Positions 54,450 through 64,000 of a stretch of 64,000 nucleotides of DNA are shown piece by piece. Numbering within the stretch: position 1 is the first letter of the stretch; every line of letters starts with the position of its first letter. Under the pieces are notes generated by a model that was given only the letters and a program-made list of their open reading frames with translations, was not told the DNA's origin and made no database searches. The position numbers and the translations under genes are program-made. Source of the DNA: Xanthostigma xanthostigma (Eukaryota > Arthropoda > Insecta > Raphidioptera > Raphidiidae); NCBI GenBank assembly GCA_963575645.1, contig OY754469.1, positions 24,756,001 through 24,820,000 on the forward strand, in the 5' to 3' direction.

Positions 54450-55316
54450 CCGGATGAGCCATTTTAAAGGAACACCTTGAATAGCTTTTACAGTTTTTAT
54501 TATATGGAAAAATGTCCCGAATAAAAGTTGTTTGGTTTGGAGGGGGACATCGTATAAAGACAAATACCACCCCCTACTCTCATCCTCTACGCAGGGATGA
54601 GGGTGACTGACTTTTTTAATAGGAATACCTATTTTTTATCGTAAATTAAGATTTTTCTAAAAAAAATATGCAACATTTGCCTGAAACATTTTGTTACCCG
54701 ATGCCTCCCTCAACCCTTAAAATGCATGTCAAAAATCGGTTTCCCGAAACTCCAGCAAATGTTTATATCTAAACAACGACGTTGCGCAAAAAATTATGAG
54801 AGGTAAGTGTTGTTTGTTTTGGAAAAAGTCATTAGTTAAACATAAAAAAACCACCGCCCCCTTTAATCATTAAAAAAAACAATCACCCCCACCCCCGCAC
54901 AGGGGGCGGTGTTTTTTGTATGTTTAATCGATGACCCTTCCCAAAACAAACAACACTTATCTCTCATAATTTTTTTGCGCAACGTCGTTGTTTAGATATA
55001 AACATTTAAATGGAGTTTCGGGAAACCGATTTTTGACAAGCATTTTAAGGGTTGAGGAAGGCATCGGGTAAAAAAATGTTTCAGACAAATGTTGCATATT
55101 TTTTCTAGAAAAATCTTAATTTATGATAAAAAATACGTATTCCTATTAAAAAAGTCAAAGTCACCCTCATTCCTGCGTAGAGGATGAGAGTAGGGGGTGG
55201 TATTTGTCTTTATACGGTGTCCGCCTCCAAACCAAACAACTTTTATTCGGGACATTTTTCCATATAATGAAAACTGTAAAAGTTATTCAAGGTGTTCCTT
55301 TAAATGGGACACCCGG
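54450..55316. mobile_element. Mariner-type MITE, whole element an inverted repeat (~430-bp arms)
   Basis: Ends CCGGATGAGCCATTTTAAAG and, inverted, CCGGGTGTCCCATTTAAAGG, with TA at 54448-54449 and 55317-55318. Nearly the whole 867 bases fold back. Arms run through GGAACACCTTGAATA, AAAAATGTCCCGAATAAAAG, CACCCCCTACTCTCATCC, AACATTTGCCTGAAAC-like and AACGACGTTGCGCAAAAAAT to a GC-rich centre near 54880-54905 (CACCGCCCCC against GGGGGCGGTG). No coding sequence. Confidence 0.93.
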
Positions 55317-55396
55317 TATATAGGCACCTATATTTACAAGATCACGTTATAAAAGTTTTAAAAAATTGTTTATTTTGTTCATTATCATGTTTTAAA

Positions 55397-55621
55397 GTTG
55401 AGGACAGCGTGCTGGCCTTTCGATCGCACTGTCGTGGGTTCGAATCCCACCTCTGCTCATGGGTATTTTGTGTTTGTCGTTTCGACCCAGCTTTGAAATT
55501 TAAATATACTGGCCAGATACCAAGAGGTAGTGCCATCTCCAAGTGATATTCTCTTGTATATATGCATATGCTCTATATATGTGGATATTATACAATTGGA
55601 TATACCTTTTTTTAAAAAAAA
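55397..55621 (+). mobile_element. tRNA-derived SINE with 13-bp target duplication
   Basis: ATCATGTTTTAAA flanks the insert at 55384-55396 and 55622-55634. The insert starts GTTGAGGACAGCGTGCTGGC (A box about 55405-55416), then GTGGGTTCGAATCCCACC (B box 55437-55447). A ~130-base body with GTTTCGACCCAGC and CAAGAGGTAGTGCCATCTCC and a T/A-rich tail follow. This is the full plan of a SINE that would borrow a LINE's enzyme. ORFs crossing it on both strands are shadows. Confidence 0.92.
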
Positions 55622-55751
55622 ATCATGTTTTAAAATTAACAAACATAAAAAACATTTTTTTTTAATTTATTGTTAACTTTAAAAAACTATAATAATAAAA
55701 ATAATTTATTTTTAAAAACTTTTATAATTATCGTGATCTTGTCAAATATTT

Positions 55752-55920
55752 TTCACTTCTGTAATGCGTTCTCGTAACATTTTTTCAATTTTTTCCACTT
55801 GTCCACAAAGCAGTTTCACTTCTGTAATGCGTTCTCGTAACACATTTATATTTTTTTTTTCACTTGTCCACCTAGAAGTTTCACTTCTGTAATGTGTTCT
55901 CGTAATATATTTTTAATTTT
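55752..55920 (+). repeat. Tandem repeat, three ~64-bp units
   Basis: TTCACTTCTGTAATG starts at 55752, 55815 and 55880, each followed by CGTTCTCGTAA, a T-rich run and CCACTTGTCCAC. The same phrase AGAAGTTTCACTTCTGTAA stands alone at 23891. Confidence 0.85.
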
Positions 55921-56170
55921 TATATAGGGTTCCTAATAGTACAATTTCGTGACATAGGCCACTTTATATTAGCTTACCAAACATCCTCTCAAAATTTGGT
56001 TTCAATCCGCTCATTCGTGGTGTCGGAATGGTCAAAAATGACGTTTGCATCTGTCAAAGTATTATGTTCTAATAAATAGTTATTCAAATTGTTAACTCAG
56101 ATGGTGTTGCATTTCACAAATATTTGAAATGCCATCCGTTTTTGAACAAATTGAATCTTTTTATTTTTGT

Positions 56171-56206
56171 ATTTCATTTTAATAAATAAAATTATCGACA
56201 ATTTTA
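56171..56206. mobile_element. Tiny Penelope-like end fragment
   Basis: AATAAATAAAATTATCGA joined to CAATTTTATTTT repeats the PLE end seen at 29848, with a 2-base deletion. Flanking target duplication not clear. Confidence 0.5.
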
Positions 56207-56349
56207 TTTTAAGACGAAACATACGCAATCTTTAAACTACCATTTTAAACCGTGTAACAGAGAAAGATAACCGAAAGATATTTGCCATCGGTTATATCAG
56301 ATAAATTTATTTCTATATGAATCTGTATAAAAAACTGTTTGGGCATATT

Positions 56350-56640
56350 CTGTTCTACAAAATTTATGTAAAATTTTCTCCTCTTTCGTTTAAGACAGGT
56401 TTCGAACCGATCTGATTTAAATTAAGCGAGTTATAAGCGAAAAACTTCGTTTTTTTCTTATTGCTCCTTTCTGAGGTCAAAATTCAAAAATCGGTTACGC
56501 GGAGACGAATCGAACAAAAAAATGTTTTTTAAAATCGGTTGAGGCGTTTGAGCTGTACGCGTGACACAAAAAAGCGTGACACACAGATTCACAGACAAAC
56601 CGAGTGCATATTATAGTGCTCATAAATGACCAACCATACT
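56350..56640 (+). repeat. Interspersed repeat tail with CACACAGATTCACAGAC end
   Basis: Phrases GGTTTCGAACCGATCTG, AAGCGAGTTATAAGCG and GTGACACACAGATTCACAGA are of the kind found near 3' ends of widespread insect repeats. No other copy is in the window, so the class is open. Confidence 0.35.
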
Positions 56641-56699
56641 GGTAAAAAATCTATATTAAGATCAACTTTTTGGTTAGCGAATTGCTATTTAATTAATGT

Positions 56700-56815
56700 T
56701 TTCATTAATTCCGGAATTCTGATATTAATTTATATGCAATTTTTGAAATTACATGTTTAAAATGGTCGCTCGAAATTCCGGAATTACTAAGTCTCAGAAT
56801 TCCGATATGGAAGCC
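56700..56815 (+). repeat. GGCTTCCA-ended repeat, second copy
   Basis: Contains TTAATTCCGGAATTCTG and ends AATTCCGATATGGAAGCCC; see 47455-47575. Confidence 0.5.
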
Positions 56816-58713
56816 CTAGTCCCGTGCAAAGAACGAGTACTTATATTAGTTATTAACAAATAAACAAGAAGTTAATTTAATTAAGGGAGGGCTGACAATA
56901 ACATATGGGAATTTAATTAGCGATTAACATGACAGACATGACAACTGGTAATATTGTTTTCACACAAATGTACTTTCAAAAACAGAGACACTAATTTTCT
57001 CTTTTATTATGCGAAGCACATTTTAAATAACAGTTTTATTGTTGCAATATAAAACTTATAAATCAATGTTATAACTTAATGAGAACAAAACAGAAAAACA
57101 TAAAAATGTCAGCTTAGGCTGCTTTATAATTTACAAGCAAAACGAACGACATTTTTCAAGGAAGGTTTGACACCAACTGGAACAGAAATAGAAGCCAAAA
57201 AAGTGATAAAGTGTCAACAGTAGATATATATAATATGCTCTGCATTGGGGCAATTCTGTATAATAGAACACGGTAGACACCCAAAGCCCCAATCACGCAC
57301 TCTTGTACACTGATACGAATGTAGCTGTTATGGACTAGTGAATTTTTGTTTTTAAAAATTTATAACAAGTATTTTATTAAATCATTTTACCCTTTCCACA
57401 CAGTCGGTATGGAACGATAACAGTTTTGTGCAGTACTTAACTTTTCACGTATATATTCATTCAAAGTTGTTTCGCGTTTATAAAATAAGAAGCTTGTTTC
57501 TACTAACAACCAGATGATTTATTTGCATATTAATCTGTATTTTCTTTATTCTGTTTTGATTTTTATTACGACTTTTCTATTTTTCATTTAAAAAAAACAT
57601 TATTTTGTTAACCTGTCATTTGTATATTATTTAAATGAAACATCCTGTATATTAATATTTAAAAGATACAGATTGTAAATTATGGACGCTCGGTAGCTTA
57701 ACTGAATTCTACGGATATTTTTAACCTGACGATGTGCACCACAGTTTGGGCATTTTTAATTTTTCGATAACTTTGTGTTCAAATATGCTTTCGTACCTTC
57801 ACACTCAGTGGAAAAAAAATGGACGAATTTCTATACTAATAGTTATTGATTTGTTTACAGTAAAGACTACGAAGTTAGTTATCTACTGTTAATATGTCAC
57901 ATAAAACAAAATAAGGTGACGGAGGCGGAAACTGTGTCGTAGAACTGGTAAATGATCGTAATATTAATTACCGTGCTTTAAGAATTAGGCTACCCTACGC
58001 TACTGTTGTATGCTGAAGTTTCATGAGTTTCGTAAATGGAGGCCATCTGCCTAACACAACCTCTGTGTCATATAAAAAGCTTCTTCCTCTTTCACTCACC
58101 TCCTTCTATCAGTCTTTATAAAGGTTTCTTTCAAAGGCACGCAATTCTTTACATACACTGGTTGTTGAATTGAAACTGCATTGTCACTTCAAATGAGAAT
58201 TACTACTTTTCGAGCGACCATGGAAGTGAAGAAGTCTTTGTAATGTAAAAAAAAATTGAATTCGACATTTCGAATTTAGACATCTCGTGATTCCAGATTG
58301 CGCAAAAATGTTTTGTATGTCGGTTCGCCCGTACGCGCGAAGGCCTATCTGACTTGCTATTTTTTATACTTAGAGTTTGAAGTTTTTAGGGGATTCCTCA
58401 GGGTTTCTTTATTTTCCCCTTATACACTCCTAAATAGGGGTAGTTCTTAAAAGCGCATCAACTTTGTATGTACTTCATAAACTGTTGTCATTTATCAATT
58501 TCCCTACATCCGTAATCGATACAGTTGGGCAAGACAACAGTACAGTGGGCCCCCTGCATCGTTTATTTTATGCAGTTTTTTAGAACGGTGATATGGGATA
58601 AAAATTACTTTCTTAGTGAGCTCACAAAATGTCCTATGTAAGAATTACATGGTGGAGCTTAGGAATATTTAGCATGAATACGGGCATATAAATATTTTTA
58701 TTCTATTTTCAGG
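56816..58713. other. No recognised feature
   Basis: AT-rich DNA. CATATAAAAAGCTTC at about 58069 looks like a TATA box, but no gene follows. Nothing else is supported. Confidence 0.5.
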
Positions 58714-59262
58714 GTTCCGTGCCTCAAAAAGAAAAAAGGAACCCTTAAAGGATCACTTCGTTGACCTTCTGTCTGTTAAGACCCTTTTTCTCAGGAACAC
58801 GTAGAGGTATCAAATTGAAATTAATATCAAATACTCAGGTCTGCAATCTCTTGGAGCCGGGAAAAAATCAAACTTCTAAGTCAACGCAATCAAAAGTTAT
58901 GGCTATTTATGATGCATATGTTGACACTTGCAAGGGACTCAAAACCTATAGAATAGGGTACTTCCCGTTAACCTAGAGTCATGAAATTTGGCAAAAAGCA
59001 ATGTCTTATGGCACAAGTATAGGAAAAAATCTGGAAACCGTAAATTTATAGTTACATCACGAAAAAAATATGCTTATTTTGCGATGATAAATTTATTTGC
59101 AACTTCAATGTACAATGCGGTATTATTCATTCCTTTTTCAGTCACCACTTACGCAATAAAATATCTTTGATTCCCAATTATTGTGGTATGAAACCCTACA
59201 TATCGTTTAAGTACGGAACCCTCAGGGCGCGAGTTCTACACGCACTTGTCCGTCTTTTTTTA
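58714..59262 (+). repeat. GGTTCCGTGCCTC-type interspersed repeat
   Basis: Begins AGGGTTCCGTGCCTCAAAA with a nested GGAACCC hairpin, then CTTCTGTCTGTTAAG, and ends GTACGGAACCCTCAGGGCGC followed by GAGTTCTACACGCACTTG. This head and tail belong to a repeat that recurs in many insect genomes. ORFs 58761-58976 and 58988-59170 are frames inside it, not host genes. Confidence 0.65.
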
Positions 59263-59864
59263 TATCCAATCTCTATTAATCTACAATATTTATTAATCTT
59301 TTTTTTAACAATTACTGTAACTACTGTAACATAGCATTATCTATGTAAACAGTATATTTTGTATTAACAGCTAAATTTCACCGAATAAAGTCTTATTTAT
59401 TATTGTATAAAAAGAATCGATAGATCAGAGAACAAACTGGTACATAATATAAGTAGTGAGGCATATTTATTTGTTCGTTGTCTTTAACAAGTTAATGGAA
59501 ATTTTCCTAACGTGGATGCTTTAATTTCAGTGTTTCCAGACTAATCAGTGCACTTTTTAGTGAACATGTTGTATATACATAATATATATCTGAGATTTAT
59601 ATACGTGACCCTCATTTTTTTTTAAGATTAAGTTGTTTGAATGATAGAAAACGTATGTCTGAAAAAGTTACGATAAAAAACTAAGCCTACAGGATATAAC
59701 ATTTTCATTTTGCGGCCATAACACATTTTTCTCATTTTTATAATATTTCATGTTTGCTATGATGTGCTCACAAAAGATAAATAAGGTTTAAACAACAGAA
59801 TTCAACAAAACAAATACAATATTGAAAACCTATAGTTTCTAGGTAGGTAAAAAGAGCATCGGTT
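59263..59864. other. No recognised feature
   Basis: AT-rich DNA without ORF or repeat partner. Confidence 0.5.
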
Positions 59865-60380
59865 TGAAAATTTGCTATTCGTTGGCATGGTTATTGGTTA
59901 CCTAGATAACATTATTCCACGTCGTAAAAATTAATCACAGCATGCTTACCTAATTTCTTTCTGACAGATCTCCAGAGCAAAATAACATCTGATTTTTTTT
60001 ATTTTCAAAATATTTCCGAAACTGTACTTAAATTTTAGAAAAAAAAATATTGACAAAACTTTCTTGAAAAAATAAATACAATAATAAACCGTTATAAAAA
60101 GTATAGATATCATTATTATAGGTATATAAAAAACAGCGTTATAGCATTTATCCTTTTTTGCGCATGCGCCGATTTTCCCCAAAAAAAGATAGAGGTCTTC
60201 ATATTTGCGTAACAAACATCCCCCCAAAATTTGATTTCAATCCGTTCACCTGTATCGTGTTCACAAACAGACGCACAGAGTTTCTCCAAAAATATGTTTT
60301 TTTTTTTATTCGGGGGACCACAAAACGAAAAAAAATTGAAAATTGAATTTTGACCTAAACTAGTACCATTCCCCACTAGT
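59865..60380 (-). repeat. Family D copy 7
   Basis: From GCTATTCGTTGGCATGG through ACATCTGATTTTTTTTATT, GCGCATGCGCCGATTTTCC and TATTCGGGGGACCACAAAAC to ACTAGTACCATTCCCCACTA. Confidence 0.8.
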
Positions 60381-61611
60381 GGATTGGAAATTAATGGTGC
60401 TAGCGTATCACGTTTCGTCTGATTCAGACCAATTTACTCCACTAGCGTGTCTAAAAGAGTTTCACTTCAATAGTTCTTCAAATAAAATTAATACTTAACT
60501 AACAAAACTTTTAGACAATATAAAAGAAAATATGTGAAATAAAATATAGTAAAATATGATTTTACAAGTTATGACTGCTTCAATTTTTGTTGTTACTAGA
60601 TAATACGACAGTGAATTTAATTTGGATGGTTATATTAATGGGCTGCACTATAAATATCTATATAGTCTTTTCATTCACAAGTTACTGATCATTTAACTCT
60701 ATTAAAAACGTTCGTACATTAGGAACTTACAATGCAGGAAGTGCCAGATTTAGGATTGTGATGGATTCTGGGTAACCGAGTTGGTTGAGGTTATATTTTT
60801 ATTTATTTATTTATATTTTTATTTCATGGTAATTTTCAGATATGTGCAAAATAAACATTTTCGTAGAGGTCCCCTATTGTGGTAATCCCTGGACAACTGC
60901 CCAGACCTAAATCCAGCTTGGGTCATAGAAAATGTAAATTGTAGACGCTTGACAACAGAGATCGCAAGCGTCAAACACTGGTCTATATTCGCATAAACTA
61001 CTTTGCATGTTGATTATACACGCTTGGAGGTATTTATATGCAGAGAGAGAGTCAGTTATATTATGATGAACGTCGCCTCAGGAAATTAATGCAGTAATTG
61101 AACACGCTAAGAGCTTCGAGCTTTCAAATAAGTCAACATGGTATTTAGAACCTTTGAATGAGCGCGCTAATGATCTCAGTTGTCGAACGTTTGTAACCTA
61201 CAAGATCACAGTTTGTGTTTATCACGTCATTAATATTTGAAATCGAGTCGCACACAGCGAATGTTACTGATACTGACGGACAAATTTATTTTCACAAACT
61301 GTGATTAAATATCACTGATAGCCCTTAATGTCCAAATACATAAGGCATGTATAAGAACAAAAATTAAAAAAAGCAAATAAAGAAAAAATGTTATTAAAAA
61401 AATCTAAAATAATTACTACCAAAATATAACTAGATAAATAGCAATGCGTAACAATATACAAATATTATAAAATTAATTAATTAGAAAAAATTATTATTAT
61501 GTCAAATACACTAACAATTAACATGATATCAACAACACCGAAATGTACTGTTATTTCAAGAATTGATATTTGATAAATATCAATTTGTTAGACCGATGTA
61601 ATTTATGTATG
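60381..61611. other. No recognised feature; TTTA microsatellite
   Basis: An imperfect TTTA run at 60791-60824 and an inverted pair ATCACAGTTTGTG (61205) / CACAAACTGTGAT (61295) are all that was noticed. Confidence 0.5.
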
Positions 61612-61860
61612 TAAAAAAGCTAAGTGGAAGTGGGCGGGTCATGTACATCGATGTACAGATAATATATGGTCATACAGAACAACGGTGTGGTATCCAATCT
61701 ATATAATAAAAGAAAAGTTGGTAGACAAGTCACAAGATGGAGGGATGACCTCGCCAAATTTGCTGGATCAAGGAAAACCAAGGACCGTTCCGAATGGAAA
61801 GAGCTGGAGAAGGCCTTTTCCCTGCAGTGGGAATGTTGAGGCTATTATTATTATTATTAT
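61612..61860 (+). pseudogene. 3' end of an RTE/CR1-type non-LTR element
   Basis: The plus strand reads KKAKWKWAGHV, then after a frameshift GRQVTRWRDDLAKFAGS and RSEWKELEKAFSLQWEC before a stop. This is the common C-terminal end of insect RT proteins (KWxWAGHV...RPxTRWxDDL...W..L.EAF..QW). It finishes in an ATT repeat (61843-61862), a usual tail for this type. The bulk of the element is absent. ORF 61685-61966 is out of frame with it. Confidence 0.8.
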
Positions 61861-62494
61861 TAATATCAATTCGTTAATATTAATTTTCCAGTGTTGTTAC
61901 TTGTTTGTTGATATCAATATTATGATAATATCAATAATACTTGATAACTTGGTTTTAATATTGTAAAGTAGCAATTACAGATATTTGTAACCTGTGAATT
62001 TATAATTTCAGTGATTGAATTCTTTGAAATATCGCTTATCACTACGCCTCATCTAACATGATGTCGCTAAACGTTCGGCTATTCTCAAGTTCGCTGTTAA
62101 ACAGAAGCGATTTGGGAAACAGATTACAGAACGCGTCCAAACGTCATGTATAAAGGTTGTTGACATATTTTGTTTAACTTTCGAACAGCTTGTATAAATC
62201 GCCTCGGGAAGTTCGATGGACGGCAGTGATCTGCTATAAAGTTTGGTCGTGTAAAATGTGATTGTTCGACAGACAAGTGTACTGCTGCTGCCGTTAAGGG
62301 TGTGTGCCGGAGTTCCGGGTGGAAGGAGGCTGGGTCGACGGTCCAGGCTATTGATCTAACGGAAGGAATGGAGAAGAGAGATGTTCCTTTGTATGTGAAT
62401 GTATACAAACTGTGCATTTTGAATTGAGATGTTCCCTTCTAGGATTCTATAAGTTCTAATCGCGTTTTCGAAAAAAAAAAAAACAATTCGTACG
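61861..62494. other. No firm feature
   Basis: The part 62150-62350 has moderately raised GC and a 97-codon minus-strand ORF (62124-62417) without any motif I recognise. A real exon cannot be excluded, but nothing supports it. Confidence 0.4.
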
Positions 62495-62620
62495 CATTCA
62501 GAGCATGGTGGATTATTTGGTTTTGCACAACTCCCTATAAAATAGCTGCTTGCTGCATGCATATACACGTAAAAAGACCCATTCCGCACTAGCGGTTTAA
62601 TGAAAAACAAAAGTACGCGA
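62495..62620 (-). repeat. Family X copy 4
   Basis: On the minus strand: GTTTTTCATTAAACCGCTAG, GTGTATATGCATGCAGC, AGCAGCTATTTTATAGGGAG, TTGTGCAAAACC. Confidence 0.55.
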
Positions 62621-63171
62621 TGTAACTAATTCAAGACTAACCAGTTATCATTAGAAGCAAACAGTATGCAAACAGTAGGCGCTAATTCATAAGCAACTTA
62701 ATATAAGTGAAGTTTGTTTCACAAACGAACTGTCAAAAATGTTAAAAATACGCTGAATATTGGATGAACGAAATCTAGTTTATAGAGAGTACGTGCAAAA
62801 AAGATCACATATATCTCGTGCCCAATGCTATATTACGACTCGTGTATTTTTATGCTACACCTCGTCGCAATATATATCATTACGCAACTACATCTACAAT
62901 CTATTTTGTTATGGACCCATTTGAATAATGGTACTAAAGGAAATTGGTCTTGTTTCTAGTTACGCAATATGTGTTTTTCATAATATTATATTCTCTTCAG
63001 TACCAATAGGCCAAATAGACTGTGGTCCAGTGCAGTAGATTTGGAGGATACACCACAAAATCTGTACGATTTGTTCCATTGTTACATTCCAAAAATACCA
63101 TGTAAACGACATTTAAACAAGTCGTGAAACGGTACGACGACGCATATTTCTGTGGTATTACGGTCGTATAT
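62621..63171. other. No recognised feature
   Basis: AT-rich DNA only. Confidence 0.5.
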
Positions 63172-63557
63172 TAGGCTAGACGGCGAGGAGTTTGGGTGTA
63201 TTTTTCAGGCACAGGCGAGATTATTGTTGGAATCGCTTCGTTTTAGGGTGTAGTACAACCCCCTAAGTTTGCTTACAAATTGTTGGTGTTCTTGAATTTA
63301 TAATTAACAATTAGTGACGAAATTAGTGTTTTTTTCTCTATTTCCTTTAATATCTCCGTTCCTCTTGACTTTTAGTATAGCATATGCATTGAGAAAGTTG
63401 TTCCTTATGAAATTTCCTAAAAAATGAGCACTGACAGAGGTCGCTAAGTGCAATTGTTAACTTGCAAATAGCCTCGAAAGTTAATAAAACACGTTTTTTT
63501 CACTATTTTTTTTACTAAAAAATGACCGCACATATATAGCTGAAAATTCTCAAAAAT
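63172..63557 (+). repeat. Interspersed repeat, copy 2 (partner 5305-5664)
   Basis: See the first copy. It has a ~30-base longer middle (AGTGACGAAATTAGTG) and is followed within 80 bases by a large hairpin not present beside copy 1. Confidence 0.85.
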
Positions 63558-63635
63558 GATGTCTATATTGACCCAAATATGCATGAATAATTTTAGCGTC
63601 ATCGGTCAATTACTTCTCGAGTAATTAACGATCAC

Positions 63636-64000
63636 TTTTTTTTGTTTCCTTAATTGCAAAGTGCACCATTTTTTTTTCACAAACGGGTTTCGCTGGTCGG
63701 ACCAAGCCAGGAAATCACAAATCCATTCAACTTTAATATCCCGTTGGTATTTTTGGAAAAAATTAATTCTAACCGATTTTATAACGATTGAATATTGGAA
63801 AAGTTATATGGTCTTATACGTTTGTCTAAAATTGGTATCGCTAAAGAAATCGTTATAAAATCGGTTAGAATTATTTTTTTTCAAAAATACCACCGGGATA
63901 CTAAAGTTAAATGGATTTGTGATTTTTCTGGCTTTGTCCGGCCAGCGAAACCCGTTTGTGAAAAAAATGGCGCAATTTACAATTAAGGAAACAAAAAAAA
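63636..64000. repeat. Large hairpin, ~150-bp arms, cut by the right edge
   Basis: TTTTTTTTGTTTCCTTAATT at 63636 is mirrored at the very end of the window. The arms run through AAACGGGTTTCGCTGG, AATCACAAATCCATT and AATTCTAACCGATTTTATAA to a ~60-base loop at 63790-63850. Both ORFs across it are shadows. Confidence 0.88.

Noticed and set aside
54450-55316. Segmental inverted duplication of host DNA
   Set aside because: TA target duplications and mariner-like tips indicate a mobile element instead.
55752-55920. CRISPR-like array
   Set aside because: Units are contiguous minisatellite copies without unique spacers, in a eukaryotic context.
58069-58083. TATA box and promoter
   Set aside because: No transcription start features or coding sequence follow within the next kilobase.
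62124-62417. 97-codon ORF as a host exon
   Set aside because: No splice signals, domain or repeat support; kept only as an uncertain interval.
1-64000. Endogenous virus or large DNA-virus-like (Polinton) remnants
   Set aside because: No capsid, polymerase B, integrase or envelope-like frames were seen; RT pieces are all of the non-LTR type.

Overview
This window is AT-rich eukaryotic DNA, most likely from an arthropod and probably an insect. No open reading frame of a host gene could be supported. The longest ORF (285 codons) belongs to a Tc1/mariner-type transposase; almost all other short ORFs are chance frames or run through repeats. What fills the window is a dense, layered collection of transposable elements: Tc1/mariner elements and relics, hAT-type MITEs with 8-base target duplications, a pogo-like derivative, faint PIF/Harbinger-like fragments, non-LTR retrotransposon 3' ends, Penelope-like (PLE) insertions with 11-14 base target duplications, one tRNA-derived SINE with a 13-base target duplication, and many foldback (large inverted repeat) elements. 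The insect assignment rests on the transposase type, the RTE/jockey-like tails and the PLE style. I cannot name the species.

Layout. 0-7 kb: broken reverse transcriptase on the minus strand, a non-LTR 3' end, a short tandem array next to a 100-bp-arm hairpin, a PIF-like remnant, and a CTAG-ended repeat. 8.9-13.9 kb: a nested block in which a hAT MITE (8945-9429) sits at the edge of a 2.3-kb foldback element (9434-11788), which itself contains an 840-bp element with a tRNA-like region; a second foldback with similar termini follows (12684-13868). 14-17 kb: a hAT MITE, a PLE-flanked composite and a foldback with 218-bp arms. 17-25 kb: mostly featureless, with one mariner relic. 25-29 kb: a long palindrome, a PLE tail with a hammerhead-ribozyme-like core, and the best preserved mobile element of the window (27462-28953). 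29-42 kb: palindromes, a decayed second mariner, a head-to-head PLE palindrome, a degenerate tRNA-Lys-like sequence, many copies of one interspersed repeat (family D here), and a pogo-like derivative. 42-54 kb: sparse, with MITEs, more family D, and a second copy of the tRNA-like element (52202-53022). 54-64 kb: an 867-bp element that is nearly all inverted repeat, the SINE, a 64-bp tandem repeat, further repeats, and a duplicated block beside a hairpin cut by the right edge.

No coordinated gene system is visible. The most informative observations are structural: PLE insertions dated by target duplications (one with an empty paralogous site inside the window), hammerhead-like motifs, a TIR-type element that carries a pol III-like promoter in both copies, and more than a dozen large inverted repeats able to form hairpin RNA if transcribed.
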